A stretch of DNA of 64,000 nt from Agapanthus africanus (taxonomy: Eukaryota; Streptophyta; Magnoliopsida; Asparagales; Amaryllidaceae), in the NCBI GenBank assembly GCA_030015575.1, contig JASDDO010000006.1:207705632-207769631 (forward strand). The letters are read 5' to 3'. Positions 1-13,935 of the stretch are shown piece after piece; within the stretch, counting starts at the first letter, position 1; each line of letters begins with the position of its first letter. The position numbers and the translations under genes are program-made. The notes beneath the pieces are model-generated. The model made no database searches. It had not been told where the DNA came from and saw nothing but the letters and a program-made list of their open reading frames with translations.

Positions 1-2927
1 CACACGAACCTAATTAATGTAAACCTCGTTTTCCCAGAGGCGTAACCTCGTTAACACCTTTCTAGACACCTACTTGATCGGCTAATTGTAATGTATAAGA
101 CTCTCCCAGGAGTAACAATTACTCGCAGCGGGTATCGGGATCCAACTATCTCATAGAAGGTATGCAATCTCATTGCAAATTTCAACACTTGAAATTCCCG
201 ATAATATTTTGCCCCTAGCAGCTATATGACCTTAACATAGTCAACAAATCATAAGTGCTAGTCAAGTTCAACCCGTCATTTCCCGATTGAATTAAACCAC
301 CCGCACGACCTTTAACATAGTCAACAAAGTCGCACGACTACCCTAATCCAATCACATCATATGCTTATGCAGATAAGCACTAATTAGCTACCGCACACTA
401 CGCCTTAACATAGTCAACAAACGTAGCACGAAATCTAACTAGTACTTATCTGAAATGACGGAGGGCTACGACAGGTTTTTCTGAAAACCTATTGCGTAAT
501 GAACTTGATATCGTTGTAGAATCAAATGATTTTGAAATGGAGTGTTTTTCAGGCTTTTCTAGTTTTGCTAAAGGAGTCACTCCCGGTGAAGGGATCGTCG
601 GTCCTTTCCTCGTCGAATGAGGTGCGGGATATATCATATATATCACTGTGCAAAGCAGAACTCTTAAAAGCAATCAAAAGACAAACCGAGTGTGTAGCAT
701 CTGCCAGTTATTACTAAAGGAGTCACTCCCGGTGAAGGGATCTCGGTCCTTTCCTCATCGAATAAGGTGCAGGATATATCATATATACCGCTGTACAAAG
801 CAAGAACTGTAGCTACCTATTTTATTTTTGAAATTCGATTCTACAACATCTTAGGTTTCTTTTATTTCATTAATCTCATTAATGAAGTCCCATCATTTAA
901 AGTATCTAAACATCACAGATAAATACGACGTACACTTATGCCATCCGCATTCGCCTCGATGTCCCTTCGTGCACCGTTAGGTTAGGTAACTAACGACAGA
1001 GCGGGGCAGGGCTAGCGCGGGTGTAAAACATAAGTAACATCTATATAATATATCATATATACTATATATTGTATCTATCATAGAACATCACATGATCACA
1101 TCACATATATCGCAGCAGAAGAAACATATGAAACATTGGATATACTAGGACGTCCGTGTTTTCAATACGAGCCAGTATAAAACACGGATTCCACGGTCGT
1201 GATGAATAGCCAAACCCACACCCCTAGACCCCTACGAGAGCGGCAAGCAACCCTACTAATTCTAGAGTTAGGAGACCCGGACTCGACTCCTCGAGTTGGT
1301 CTCCCACTGGACTCCAGAACCCGGTTACTTGTGCCCTCCTCCTTGGGTCTATCCTAGTGCAGAAAAGTAAATAATATACAAAAGGTGACTACTTCCGCAA
1401 CCTGGAAGTGCCCCAATAAAAGAATATTACATACAAGTTTTTACATGAATGAAATTGAAAAACACTCATCTCACATAAAAACCCCCGGCTATTCAAACAC
1501 GACGATCCAATATAACATATCCAGCAACACATAACATCACATGTCATCAACGTAAGTAAATATGCGCATCCCAATTGTCGTTGACATATAGCAACGAAAC
1601 CGGCGATATCACATATTACACTTACGGTCACAGAAAAGAAAGTGTAAAACTACAACAGTTGGAATCCGCAACCACCTCAGACATCGCATGCCTGACCAAA
1701 TGAATTCCTTAGACATCGCATGCCTAACAATTATAAACCCCGCATTTTAGTCTCAAAATCGAAAACTCTTTTCAATATCAAGTCGGGGAATTCAACAGGA
1801 TTCCCGACATTCTGATCGAATGCTCGTCGCAAACTTTAGTAGGCGGCCGCACCCCCGACGCCGTCGACAAAGTGCACCAAGGCAGAACACCGCTGCCGCG
1901 AGCACCCGAATGGATGCTTTCGGCGACGGGGTTCTCCTACAGTCACTTGGTCGGGGCTATGGAGTGAGGCTGTCTATTAAGTTTACCCGGCGAGTATCCG
2001 CGTACACTACGTGATTGTGACGGACTTTTGATCACATCAAAATTCCGTGGCAACCGATCAAGTGAGACTAAACTGCTATGTTTATAACATTTATTTAGTT
2101 ATCACATAACTTCTTGTGAATTCCAATTATTGTATCTCATTCCGGATAAATAGAAAATGTCAAACTTTCCGATCGAACAATCGAACACCCAAGTTTTCCC
2201 GATACAGATCAACACATGAAATAAGTCTAAAAACATTCAGTTCGTGCCTCAGTACCAACGGTCCAGCCGTAGAACGGTCAAGCCAACGCCTCACATGTGG
2301 CACGCCGTAATGCCCCAAACCCTAAGGTTCAAAGGGCAGTTCAAGACGGTCACATAATCGAGTTAAGGTTTGTTGTCTTCTAGAGGGTCCATCGAGTTAC
2401 TTGCACTACTTAGAACGTCTTTAAACCACGGAAAAATCCAACTTTTGGAAATTTCCCGACAGGAGAAAAATTGGGTATTTATATCCGGTCGAACTTTTTA
2501 ACATATTCAAAAATTATCCGGAATCCAAATAGACAAAATCTGATAATCCGATCGAATCAACGAACCCCCAAAACAACCCCAAAATACTCAACTCTTGAGT
2601 ACAGATTAAAAATTCCCATAAAACTCAGCACCTGAAACCATGAGTTACTGTGCAAAATAGAAAGGCAACTTCCATCATTTGGCCGCGGAACCGCCGCAGA
2701 AGCCAGGCTTCTGCCGCGGTTCCGCCGCACTATGAACAGTTCATGGAAAAATTTTGCACCGTAATTCTTAGATTTTCCTGCTGAATTTTTTAAGCATTTT
2801 TAATGTGGAAAAATCCCATTTTTTAGAAAAAGTCCAGAGAGCATCAAAAAGTTAGGGTTTCGGGTTCGATCGGGTTTCAAACATCGTCTAGACTTCGCCT
2901 AAGGCTCTAGCTAGGCTCTGATACAAC
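1..2927 (-). mobile_element. Copia copy A, internal region (partial)
   Basis: This is the leader half of the internal region of a copia-family element, read on the minus strand and cut by the window start. It aligns segment by segment with the internal region of the complete element F. It carries the three-hairpin array (about 220-430), two copies of a segment containing GTGAAGGGATC (about 569-806), a CGTTAG/CTAACG hairpin (about 978-1000), a GC-rich palindrome (2683-2729), and a primer binding site next to the LTR (reverse complement at 2915-2925, one mismatch to the initiator tRNA-Met match). I see no gag or pol reading frame. In all three hairpins the apical sequence is one base shorter than in F, so any coding frame through them would be broken three times. 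Confidence 0.8.
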
Positions 2928-5157
2928 TGTAGGGTTCCTAGGCACTCTTAAGAGGTCTCACAAGGCATCAACCATGCCAATTTCTAAAGTTAGAAGTGCT
3001 GAGAAACTCTAATACGGATCGTTAACTAGAAATTTAGGCGACAAATGAAACTAGTTAACATTTTAAATAAGTGAACGAACATACAACCTTTGTAGATCCG
3101 TTTCTCCACCTCCTAGGCTCCGTGATGAAGTCCTCTCCGCTGTCCAAATCGAACCATGACTCTAGCATCGGCTTCATCGGAGAAAAGCGGGCTAGGTCAT
3201 CGACGACGATGCCGAAGATGATCTACGTCGAGGCATCGCTAGATCAAGCTCCAACTTCACCAAGTCAAGAAAACTTGTGAAGGAAACACCCTATACTACT
3301 TGGCAAGAGGTAGAGGATGAAGAAATAGGAAGTGGGTTCACTTTAGAATTGGATTTCTCACTCATTTCATCAAGTCACCATTGATGAAGTGAAGCTTTCT
3401 CATTGAAGAAGATGAAGAAGAAGAAGATAATGATATGATAAGTTAATTAGAATAATAAAGAAAAAGAATACTTATCATAACATTAACTATAGTTAGGTGT
3501 AGAGAATTGACTAAGGTAAAAAGAATGGTTAGGGTTAAGCTTGAAGACAAAATGGTCATATGGTCAAAGCTTCATGAAGCTTCATCAAGCTTCATGAAAG
3601 AAAGAAAGAAAGAATGAAACCATTCTGTTTTCTTTTGTCATTTCATTTTCATCCAAAATAAAAAGATAAATGAATGGACAAATAAATAGAAACCTTAACC
3701 ATTTACTTAACCTAGGTTTAATTCTTTACACAAACCAATTTTGCATGCATCATCAAACATGATACAATCGAGTGCACAAAAGTATATCACATATACAATG
3801 TGTACATCCGAGTGAGAATATCCATTTAAAATGAACCAATACTAGTTAATGCAAAGTGATATATCAAATATATAATTATACATTAAATCATTAAATCAAC
3901 ACTTGATTCAATGATCCGGTCATATCGCATATAACCGACTAGTATCCAATGTATCGGCTTATCGAATCAACCCTCGATTCGATAACTAGGTTATATCGCA
4001 TATAACCATTCGATACATACATCACGAGAATGGAATATGGTATCACATACACGCATTATTCTCGGTCCCGCACATATCTCATATGCGCTCCTATTTCGTT
4101 TCGCTTGAGCCAGGAAACCTCTGTGTAGGACTCTAAAGACTCGTCAATACGCCGGCAGCAGTTAATGATCATATCAAACACCCACAAGCCGCAAGCGGTC
4201 TGCTAAACGTAACGGCCACCCGGGTATTGAGCGATCAGAAGATCTACGAGCAAGCCCGCTCACACTCCTGTGAATCCAACCAGTAACGCTTACCGTACAG
4301 TCCGGTCTGATCGTCTGATATGTCGCATATCTTGCCTAGGGGTGGTAAACGTCAGACCCCAATAGCTCGATAAGTCGTGTCGATATGAGGTCTATAACAA
4401 TTCAAGAAACTACTGGTAACACTTACCAGTAAATCTCAGCAACCCTGGCTAGGGATTTCCTGTTATAGCCAATCGATCACAGCGCAACATCAACCCCCTA
4501 TACCGGGAGAGACGAATCCCCTCCTATCGCTCATTGCCTCCATGTGATTCGGGACTGTACCCAAAAGCCACCGTTTTGCACGCCCTCTTGGACGTGGTAA
4601 GGTGGAAATCAAAGCACAGTGGGAACCACACAAGACTCTATGACGATCTCGGGTCAATAGACTACTCTGTACCAGTGTCACCAGAGAACTGCCATCTGAC
4701 GTAAGGTATAATACCATCTGGGAGTTCTCGGCGAGTCCGTCCAGTGTACCCAGTCTCCACTGAGCACCCGTATATCATCTCCGATGTCAAACACCAATGG
4801 ATATGGGATCATCCATCGCCCATCTGTATGGGTCGAGAAGGTATACGCTAGTCTACACTGGTATATCGATGCCCCGTCTCGATACACCCACGACTAGGGA
4901 CCTTGAAGGATGTACTTATGGACTACCATGTCCCCACTAGTATGATCCGCATCATAGTCCAGGTAGTCAAGTACACATCCTAAGGGCTTTACCAACATGT
5001 AACAGAGAGACAATCAGTGTACACGTTAAGGTAAAGGGTAACCAGATAGCATACTATCATGTCGAGCAAGAAAGTCCTCCCTATATATGTCCCAGCATCC
5101 ACTACAATATACATCCTATGTACAGTAATGGCCTCTAGGGCATACATATAACTAACA
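2928..5157 (-). mobile_element. 5' LTR of copia copy A
   Basis: The + strand shows TGTAGGGTTCC at the left edge and ACTAACA at the right edge, so the LTR runs TGTTAGT to CTACA on the minus strand. Its length is 2230 bp, close to the 2222 bp of F. The body from about 4100 matches other LTRs of the family. The part at 3100-3280 is the diverged counterpart of the segment rich in CCGGTCTTC in its relatives. A short AAGCTTCATGAAGCTT-type repeat followed by (GAAA)n lies at 3570-3612. The bases after the LTR (GGTAT) would be its target duplication; the partner copy lies outside the window. Confidence 0.8.
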
Positions 5158-8100
5158 GGTATAAATCCTTTGAGTCTAATAACTCCTTCCCTGTGTGTCG
5201 TAGGTTGAAAACTGTACTTATGGTTAAGAAGAATTACACCGTTGTTTAATGCTCCTTACCTAACCATCCACCGATATCGGTAAATGTCATAGACATAATT
5301 TCAAAAAGTTATATCTTACTCTATAAAAATAGACGTACAGATATATAAATTTGAAATTGGTGCATAGCAACGGATATTCAAAACCAAATATTTGCCGACC
5401 GGCAAACAGCCCAGGCGATTTCCTCAAATATCACCAATTACAACGAATTACGATAGAATGAGGATGATCACCTAATTCTCAATAACTAACTCCCACTCAT
5501 CATCTGTAAAACAATAAAGATGTGAGAATCATACCTGGTAAATACATACCCTGGAGCAAGGGCTAATTGGGAAATCAGTTTTCTTTTAACAATACACAGT
5601 AAAACTGAAACATGTAAATGTTTCGTAGGGGTATCCGGGTATTCCTAGTAATTCCACTTCCATTATCCAGATTCACAACTGTAACCGTATATTTATATGC
5701 CATCTCTCCAGATCCCTTTATATGTCTTTAGGCATTACCTTCTGTACACCCTCTTAGGCTAAATGGTTTTCTTCTTTGCCTACCGTTCGGCACCGGCCTA
5801 TGGTTTGGAAGAAGACTATCCAATAAACGTAATGAGTGTACTGTCCTAATCCTAGGAGCACTCGCAATGCGAGAGAAGGTGAAGATAAAAGACAAACGAA
5901 TAAAACCTTATTCTTATTTCTCCTGAACCAGAATCCATCCCCGAACTGGAACAAGTTCCTTTCGAGTTCGTATATAACCATACGATGGAGTATCCAATAA
6001 AGTGTGGATCTTCGTAGTGATACGGAGTGTCCTGGAGAAATACAAAGGTGAAGTGGGAGTAGTAATGAAATACTTGGTTTGGTCGTGAATATCAGTCGCA
6101 ATTTACTTTGCCCTCCTTCTAATCTCTTTATTTGTCTTTACATAATACCTTCTGTACACCATCGTTAGGCTAATTGGTTTTCTTCATTCCCTACCGGTCG
6201 GCACCTGCCTATGGTTTGGAAGAATACTATCCAATTTGCATAATAGGTGTACTATCCCCTAATCTAAGGGGCACTCGCAACCTAAAAGAAGGTAAAAGGA
6301 AAAGACAGCTGAATAGTCCTATTCGTTTTCTCCAGAACCAGAAACCATCCTCGAATAAATTTCTTCGAGTTCGTATATAACCATAGGATGGTTTTATCCA
6401 ATGGAAGTGGACGTTCGTAGTAATACGGGGTGTCCTGGAGAAAAGGGTAAAAGTAGGAGTGGCAATGAGGTTTGCAACTCTGACAATCCAAAAGCCAGTG
6501 TTTAAGAAGGGTCGGTTAATTTTGGTCACTGAGTAATAGTCTTAGGGTTGGGTCATGGTCGCTGCCAAAGAGAGAGAGAAAAGAAACACTCAGCGTGCAC
6601 TCTAACCTAGATCAGAATGGTTATCACTTTATCTAATCTGGAAACCTCCCACTGTACCGTCAAATTCTCCTCCAAACCTGAAAGAAGAATTAGTACGGAT
6701 CACCCGAGGAGTAAACCAACACATCAGTGGGAATCGGGATCCAACTATCATCGCATGATAACGTGACGGAATCCGCTCACGTTATCACACTCCAGAAGGT
6801 ATGCGCATATCTGGCAAGTTTCAGTTTCTTTAGAAACCCCCAATGTGATTTTTGCCCCACGCTCTTATGACCTTGACGAAGGCCGACATATCATAAGTCA
6901 CATGTCAAGTTCTACCCGTCATTATCCAGGTTGATTTGAACCCACCCGTACCTACCCTTGACTTTGGCCAACAAGGCAGTACGACTGTCCCAAACCAACG
7001 CATCTATCTATGCTGCAGAGAAGTAACAAATAGCTACGATACACTATGCCTTGACGAAGTCCAACATACATAGCATGCATACTAAGTGCTACCTTTCTGA
7101 AATGACGGAGGGCTACGAATGGTTTTTGGCGAAAAACCTTTAACGTAATGAACTTGAGATCGTTGGAGGAACCAGATAGCTTTTATAAAAATATAGTGGC
7201 GAAAACCTTTGCTAAAGAGGTCATTCCCGGTGAAGGGATCTCGGCTCTTTCCCCGTAGAATGAGGTGCAGGATATTCCAACTTAATACCATGATGCAAAG
7301 CAAAAGTAATGACTAAAGTGAAGTTATTACCCTGACGCAAACTTCTGTCCAAGGGGTCACTACCAGTGAAGGGATCTCGGCCCTTGCCTCGTCGACTGAG
7401 GTGCAGGATATTCCAACTGAATACCACTGTGCAAAACAAAAGAGAACGTCCTTGCAATAACAGCTTTTTAAAAAATTGTTCCAACAACATCAGAATAGGT
7501 TTGTTTAGCTTGCATTGATCCGAATCAATGCAGTCACATCAATTGATCACACCACAAAAGAACGAAAATAATGATGTACGTATATGCCATCCGCATTCGC
7601 CACTGGGTCCCGTCATTAGACGTTAGGTTACTTAACTAACGACAGAGCGGGGACTGGACTAGCGCGGATGCAAAACATATACAACATCTACTAGTATATA
7701 TATCAATATATAATATTCGCTCAAGGCGTGATAAAATGTAACATCACAGAAATGTAATAAGCATCACAGAACAATACAGATATCTGGGATCCCCGGGTTT
7801 CATAGAGCCGCTACTGAAACCCGACGTTCCCCTGGTCGTGTGGATAGCCTGTGCAATGAAATCCTAGACCCCTACGGGCGCGACAAGTTACCCGCCAAAA
7901 CCTGAAGCGAGGCAGCCCCCTTCAGCAACGTGAATGGACCACCCAGCACTTCACGGAATCCGGTAACTTGAGCACCCCTCCTGGGTCAACCTATACCCCC
8001 TACGAGTGCGACGAATAACCCGCCAATTCTAGAGTGAAGCCCCTTCCATCTCAACGCCATGAGATGAGGGCCAGTTGCCCTCTAGAACCCGGCTATCCGT

Positions 8101-8865
8101 GCACCCCACCTTAGGGTAATCCTAGTACATAAAGTAAAATATACATACAACGGGTACATCGACCTCAGTCCGGTCGTGCCCCAAAAGAATAATATACAAA
8201 CAGGCAGTGACGATAGTCCACATGTCGGACGCTCGCCCCACAATATCAAATGTACATAAATAACCAAACTGTACTAACATTGCATCCAGGCTATCCACCA
8301 CGACAATCCGCAACATCACAGCACAACACAGAACATCAACGTGAATGTCACGTTCGCAAATCTGTCTAAAAGGGCTATAGAAGTTAGACAGGATTTACCG
8401 ATCAAGTGACATTCACGGTCGCAGATATAATGTAAATACTGTGAACTAACATGTTTAAAATTTTCGATCGACTAAATTTTCCCAAGTGGGCCCCAAGCAC
8501 AACTGCAGTACTCAAAAATAATCTGGGCCCAAACAGAATATTCCAAAAACCCCAATTTCAAATAAAAAATATCACTGTAGAAAAATGGCATTGCACTGAC
8601 CCTTGACTGCGGCGGAACCGCGGCCGGAACATGGGTTTGGCCGCGGTTCCGCGATCTTCCAGTAGCATCACAATACCAGATTTCTACAGAATTCTTAAAA
8701 ACACCTGCTCAGATTTCTGCAACACTCCAAATATTTTTTCGAGCCAAAAAAAATTCGACAGAGAACTAAACCAGAAAATGCGGGTTTTCGGAAAATCCGT
8801 TCGATCGAACTTGTAAACACGTTAGAGCAAGCTAGACTAGGTTAATGGCATAGTTCTGATACCAG
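5158..8865 (-). mobile_element. Copia copy B, internal region (5' part)
   Basis: Internal sequence of a second copia copy resumes abruptly after the LTR of A, at the point equivalent to about position 22860 of element F. The simplest reading is that A inserted here and the pol side of B lies left of the window. B contains two tandem units of about 411 bp (near 5720-6540), the three-hairpin array (6864-7073), duplicated GTGAAGGGATCTCGG segments (7212-7300 and 7349-7440), duplicated segments at about 7865-8110, and a GC-rich palindrome (8612-8652). The primer binding site is at 8853-8864 in reverse complement with one mismatch. No coding frame is recognisable. Confidence 0.8.
8612..8652 (-). 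other. GC-rich perfect inverted repeat in copia leader (copy B)
   Basis: Arms GCGGAACCGCGGCC (8612-8625) and its exact reverse complement (8639-8652) flank a 13-base loop. It lies about 200 bp downstream of the primer binding site. Equivalent but different palindromes stand at the same place in copies A (2683-2729), F (19374-19424) and N (54588-54621). Confidence 0.85.
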
Positions 8866-10979
8866 TGTAAGTGTACGGCGGCGCCCCGGCCGTCAATCCG
8901 ATGCCAAAATGCGGAAACGATACTTTTACGAAACTTGTAAACCGGCACCACCGCGCACTAAAAATCCGGATCGGGCCATTAACCTACTCCTAGCTAACTA
9001 GAGAACGGGTAGAGAGATATACCGAGCGATCCGTGTCCTCCGGTCTTCTCGTCGTCGTCCCGATCTCCCCGCGGAATCTCTGGTCTTCATCTCCTCGTCG
9101 GAAGAGCACCACATCGCCGGGTTCTTTTACGGGCTCCCACCTCTGGACCGAGGCAACTCGAGCACGGAGTTGGCGAGTCGACGTGCCCAAGGGTACTGTA
9201 GATGAAGTGTAGAAAGCTATGTCTCATTGGGGTATGAAGTTGCCATGGTTTTGGTGGAGGAATGAGATGAAAGCATTTTGAGATGAACTTGGGGATTTTT
9301 TGCAAGCATGAAGAGAACAAAAATCCCCACACCAATTTGGACAGCCCCCTCCATCTTTTGTGGCCGACCATGAATCATAGAGAGGAGAGAATGAGATAGG
9401 GAGTGTATCAAAAATAATGCAAGAGAGAGAAAAGGTGATGATGAGAAGAAATGATCACAAACCAAATCCAACACTCCATCAGCCATCATAACTCCAAAAG
9501 TCAAGCAATCATGAAGTAAAGAAGTCAAATGAAGCAAGAACCATCATGAAGCAACTACTTGCAAATAACACCCTCCACAATGCTAATTTGCACATTTGCA
9601 AATAAGCCCTCCTCCACCAATTTTCAGCCAAGGAAAGAAGCAAAGGAAAATGGCCGAAACGGAAAGCAAACTGGCAACTTCAGAAAAACGATCCCGTAAT
9701 AAATTACAGGAAAACCTCGCTCCTGTATATACATACCCGCATTTGTATTGCGACCAAATACAAATGCAATGAGACAAAATCTGTACTGTACAATACTAGG
9801 ATTCGGCTTAAACCAAAGCCCGCTAGTATAATCCGTCCGATCATGATCCGTGCAATACCGCACGTATATGATTGAACCCTGCCATATCTCCATATGGACT
9901 CTACAGCGTTTCGCCCGAAACTTGAGAAAACGGTCTGTGGGGGACTCTAAAGACTCGTCAACACTTTGGCTGTGGATTTAACCACTAGCAAGTCAGAGGT
10001 ATTAGCCATACGTAACCGGCTACCAGGTATTGACCAAAAGGGACGTCGATGAGCGAACTCATCCTGACACCCTACTGAGCCTGTTAGTGACAATATCCGT
10101 ACAGTCCGGTCCGTTCGTCTATGAGCATCGCATGGCGGGTCTAGGGGGTTGGTAAAAGTCAGACCCCCAAAAGCGGTACAAGTCGTGTCGGAGTGTAGCC
10201 CAGAAAACCCTGATATAATACTCGAATACCTACCAGTAAATCTCCTGCCTTGGCTAAGGACTTCGTGTAATGGCTCTCCTAGACACAGCACGACCTCACC
10301 CCCAATACCGGGAGAGACGAACCCTTGCAGATCTGCTCACTGCCTCCATGTGGCTCGGGACTGTACCCAACTAAAACCTGTTTGAACGTCTACTTTGAGC
10401 ATGGTAGGGTAGTAATCAAAGTACAGTGGGAACTCACACGAGACAAATGACGATCTCAGGTCGATGAACTAACCTGTACATATGTCACCAGGGAACTGCT
10501 ATCTGATATCAGGTATAAGACCAACTAGCATACTCCCGGCGAGTCCTGTCCGGTGTACTCATAAACCAATGAGCACCTGTATACATCTTAGGTGAACCAA
10601 CTGACACCATTGGCTTGTGAGACCGGCCACTGCCCCTCATCGGGGTCTCGACTGTATACACTACTCTACTCTGGAGTATCGATGCCCTGTCTCGAAACTC
10701 CCACGACTAGGGACCTTTTAAGGATTTGCTTATAGACCCCAGCTCCCACGTATATGATCGCCCTCATACTGCTGGCAGTAAAGGAAGAATCCTAGGGGCT
10801 CTATCAACGCGCAATAGTGACCTGTAAGGTCACCTAAAACAGTACACGATGATAAAGGTAAACCAGATAGCATACTATCATCTTGAGTAAGACTGTCCTA
10901 TCGGCACAGGTCCTCCCTCAATCATTGTAATCACATGCGTGTGATCCAATAATTGACTCTGAGGGCACTGTCTCCAACA
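8866..10979 (-). mobile_element. 5' LTR of copia copy B
   Basis: The left edge is TGTAAGTGTACGG directly after the primer binding site and one spacer base. The right edge is GGGCACTGTCTCCAACA, the reverse complement of the family LTR start. Length is 2114 bp. It inserted into the 3' LTR of copy D, whose sequence resumes at 10980; the left flank of B is not in the window, so the TSD cannot be tested. Confidence 0.88.
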
Positions 10980-11133
10980 TATACATACCCGTATTCGTAT
11001 TCCGAAATATACGAATACATCAAGACGAAAATAATCCAACAATATAATACTAGGATCCGGCTTAAACTAAAGCCCACTAGTATTATCCGTCCGAACATCA
11101 TTCGTGTAGCCAGTACGCGTATGTGATCGAAAT
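10980..11133 (-). mobile_element. 3' LTR of copia copy D, fragment 1
   Basis: An older LTR segment starting TATACATACCCG matches 55564-55720 in another LTR and leads to CGAAAT, where solo LTR E interrupts it. Continuity with fragment 2 is shown by the GAAAT duplication on both sides of E and by collinearity with the uninterrupted LTR at 55700-55760. Confidence 0.8.
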
Positions 11134-13236
11134 TGTAAGTACACAGTAGCACCCCGACCATCTAACAGACGCCAAATGTGGAACAAAAACTTTTACAACT
11201 GGCGCTGTCGTATACAATAACCCGAATCATCCATTAAAGCTAAACTAACAAACTATAAATTGGGTAGAAATGTTATACCGAACGATCCGAGTCCTTCGGT
11301 CTTCAACCATCATCTCACACTTTGTTGCGGCTGCTCCGATCTCCTGAATCTCCAGTCTTCTCGTCCAGGTGGTACCACGTCGACGGATCTTTAAACGGGC
11401 TCCCGCCTCTGAACCGAGGCAACTCGATCATCAAGTTTGCTAAAAGAGATGACCAAGATTGATGTAGAGAATGAGTAGAACACTTTGTCTCGCTTTGTCC
11501 AAAACCATGGACGAACGGTTAATGAAGTTTCCTTTTGGAATCGGGTGAAATGAGAATTGAGGCTATCTAATTTCCATGAATCCAAAACTATAATCTTTTC
11601 CAAATAAACAACCATCATTCTATCAAGAGAGGGGGCCGGCCACTTATAGAGGAGGGGGTGAGTGTAGGAGCAAGGGGGGTGACCTTAAGCTAAGCTTATC
11701 ATAACACAAAAGATCTCACTCAAATATCTTAGCAAGAACAAAAGACATTAATGAAAAGGTGACTCACTAATAACACCTCATCAACCATTAATGCAAATGA
11801 ATGACTCGCTAACCTAGTCATCATCCAAGAAGCTTCCACACTCATGACTCACCTCATGACTCACCCTCAAGAAGAAAAGATAAATCCACATTTAACTGAA
11901 TGTTAAATACGGCCGATAGAAAACTGGAAACTGGCAACTTCCAAAAGTGATCCCGAAACGAATTTCAGGATAACCCCGTAACAGTACAAACATACCCGCA
12001 TTTGTATTATGACCGAATACAAATGCAACTGAGACAAAGATATTATATCTACACAGTATAATACTCTGATCCGGCTTAAACCAAAGCCTACCAGTATTAT
12101 CTGCCCGAAATATGACACGTGCGTAAACGCACGTGCATTTTCCGAACCCTGCCATAAAACCATACGGCCTCTACAACGTTTCGCCCGAACTTGGGAAACT
12201 GTCTGTGGGGGACTCTAATGACTCATCAACACACTGGCACTGGGTATAACCACTAGCACGTCAGAGGTACAAGCTGTACGTAACGGTTGCCTATGTATTG
12301 ATTGGAAGGGAAGCTGACGAGCGAACTCATCCAGAAACCCTACTGAGCCTGACAGTAACAATATACATACAGTCCGGTCCGTTCGTCTATGAGTATCGCA
12401 TATCGGCCTAGGGGGCTGGTAACGTCAGACCCCCAATAGCGGTATAAGTCGTGTCAGAGAGTATCCCAGAACACCCTGAGATACTACTGGAGTACCTACC
12501 AGTAAATCTCCTGCCTCGGCCGAGGGCTTTGTGTAATGGCTTTCCTAGATACAGCGCGATCTCACCCCTAATACTGGGAGAGACGAATCCCCTGCCGATC
12601 CACTCACTTGCCTCCATGTGGCTCGGGACTGTACCCAAAAAAGACCTGTTTGCAGGACTCTATTGAGCCGTGGTAGGGTAGAAATCAAAGCACAGTGGGA
12701 ACTCACACGAGACAAATGACGACCTCAGGTTGATGAACTAACCTGTACACATGTCACCAGGGAACTGCTATCTAATGCTAGGTATAATACCAACTAGCAG
12801 ATTCCCGGCGAGTCCTGTCCGGTGTACTCATAACCTAATGAGCACCTGTATACATCTTAGGTGAACAAACTAACACCAATGGCTTGTGAGACCGGCCACC
12901 GCCCCTCGTCGGGGTCTGACTGTATACACTAGTCTACTCTGGAGTATCGATGCCCTGTCTCGAAACTCCCACGACTAGGGACACTTTAAGGATGTGCTTA
13001 CAGACCCCAGCTCCCACGTATATGATCGCCATCATACTGCTGGCAGTCAAGCAAGAATCCTATGGGCTCTATCAACATGCAATAGCGAACTAAAGTATGT
13101 ATACGATGATAAAGACAAACCAGATAGCATACTATCATCTCGAGCAAGACTGTCATATCGGTATAGGTCATTCCTCAATCATTGCAATCACGTACCTGCG
13201 ATCCAATAATTGACTTTGAGGGCACTATATCCAACA
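11134..13236 (-). mobile_element. Copia solo LTR E
   Basis: A complete 2103-bp LTR begins TGTAAGTACACAG and ends CACTATATCCAACA on the + strand. It is flanked by identical 5-bp duplications GAAAT (11129-11133 and 13237-13241). No primer binding site or internal sequence adjoins it, so it is a solo LTR left by recombination between two LTRs. Confidence 0.92.
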
Positions 13237-13241
13237 GAAAT

Positions 13242-13935
13242 CCTGCCGTAAGACCATACGGCCTCTACATCGTTTCGCCTGAACCAAGGAAACCTTCTGT
13301 GTGGGACTCTAAAGACTTGACAGTACGCTGGCAGTGAGTTTAACTATAAGTCCATCAGCGGAACTAACTGTATGTAACAGCTACCCAGTTACATGTCGAA
13401 AAGAAGGCCGACGAGCGAACTCATCCGAACCCCTACCGAGCCTGTCCGTGACAATCTTCGTGCAGTCCGGTCTGTTCGTCTGAGAGTATCGTATGTAAGG
13501 TCTAGGGGGTGGAAAACGTCAAACCCCTAATAACCAGACAATTCGCGTCAGTGTGGCTAAAGATCATTCGAGAATCTACTGGTCCAACCGCCAGTAATTC
13601 TCAATCCGCCCTAGCCAGGGTCTTATGGTGTTGACCAACTGATCACAGCGCGACATCGACTCCCTATACTGGGAGTGACAAATCCCTAATAGCCGCTCAC
13701 TGCCTCCATGTGGCTCGGGACTGTACCCAACTAAAACCTCTTTGCACGACTCAGTAGAGCCGTGGTAGGGTAGTAATCAAAGCACAGTGGGAACTCACAC
13801 GAGACAAATGACGACCTCAGGTCAACAGACTATCTACACTCATATCAACGGAGAACTGCTATCTGTCACTAGGTATAGTACTATCTAGCCAGTACTCGGT
13901 GAGTCTTGTCCGGTTTACTCACACCCTGTGAGCAC
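13242..13935 (-). mobile_element. 3' LTR of copia copy D, fragment 2
   Basis: The LTR continues from CCTGCCG, collinear with 55722 onward, to GTGAGCAC, where the Athila-like solo LTR interrupts it. The duplicated AGCAC at 13931-13935 and 33945-33949 shows that the sequence from 33950 is its continuation. Confidence 0.85.
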
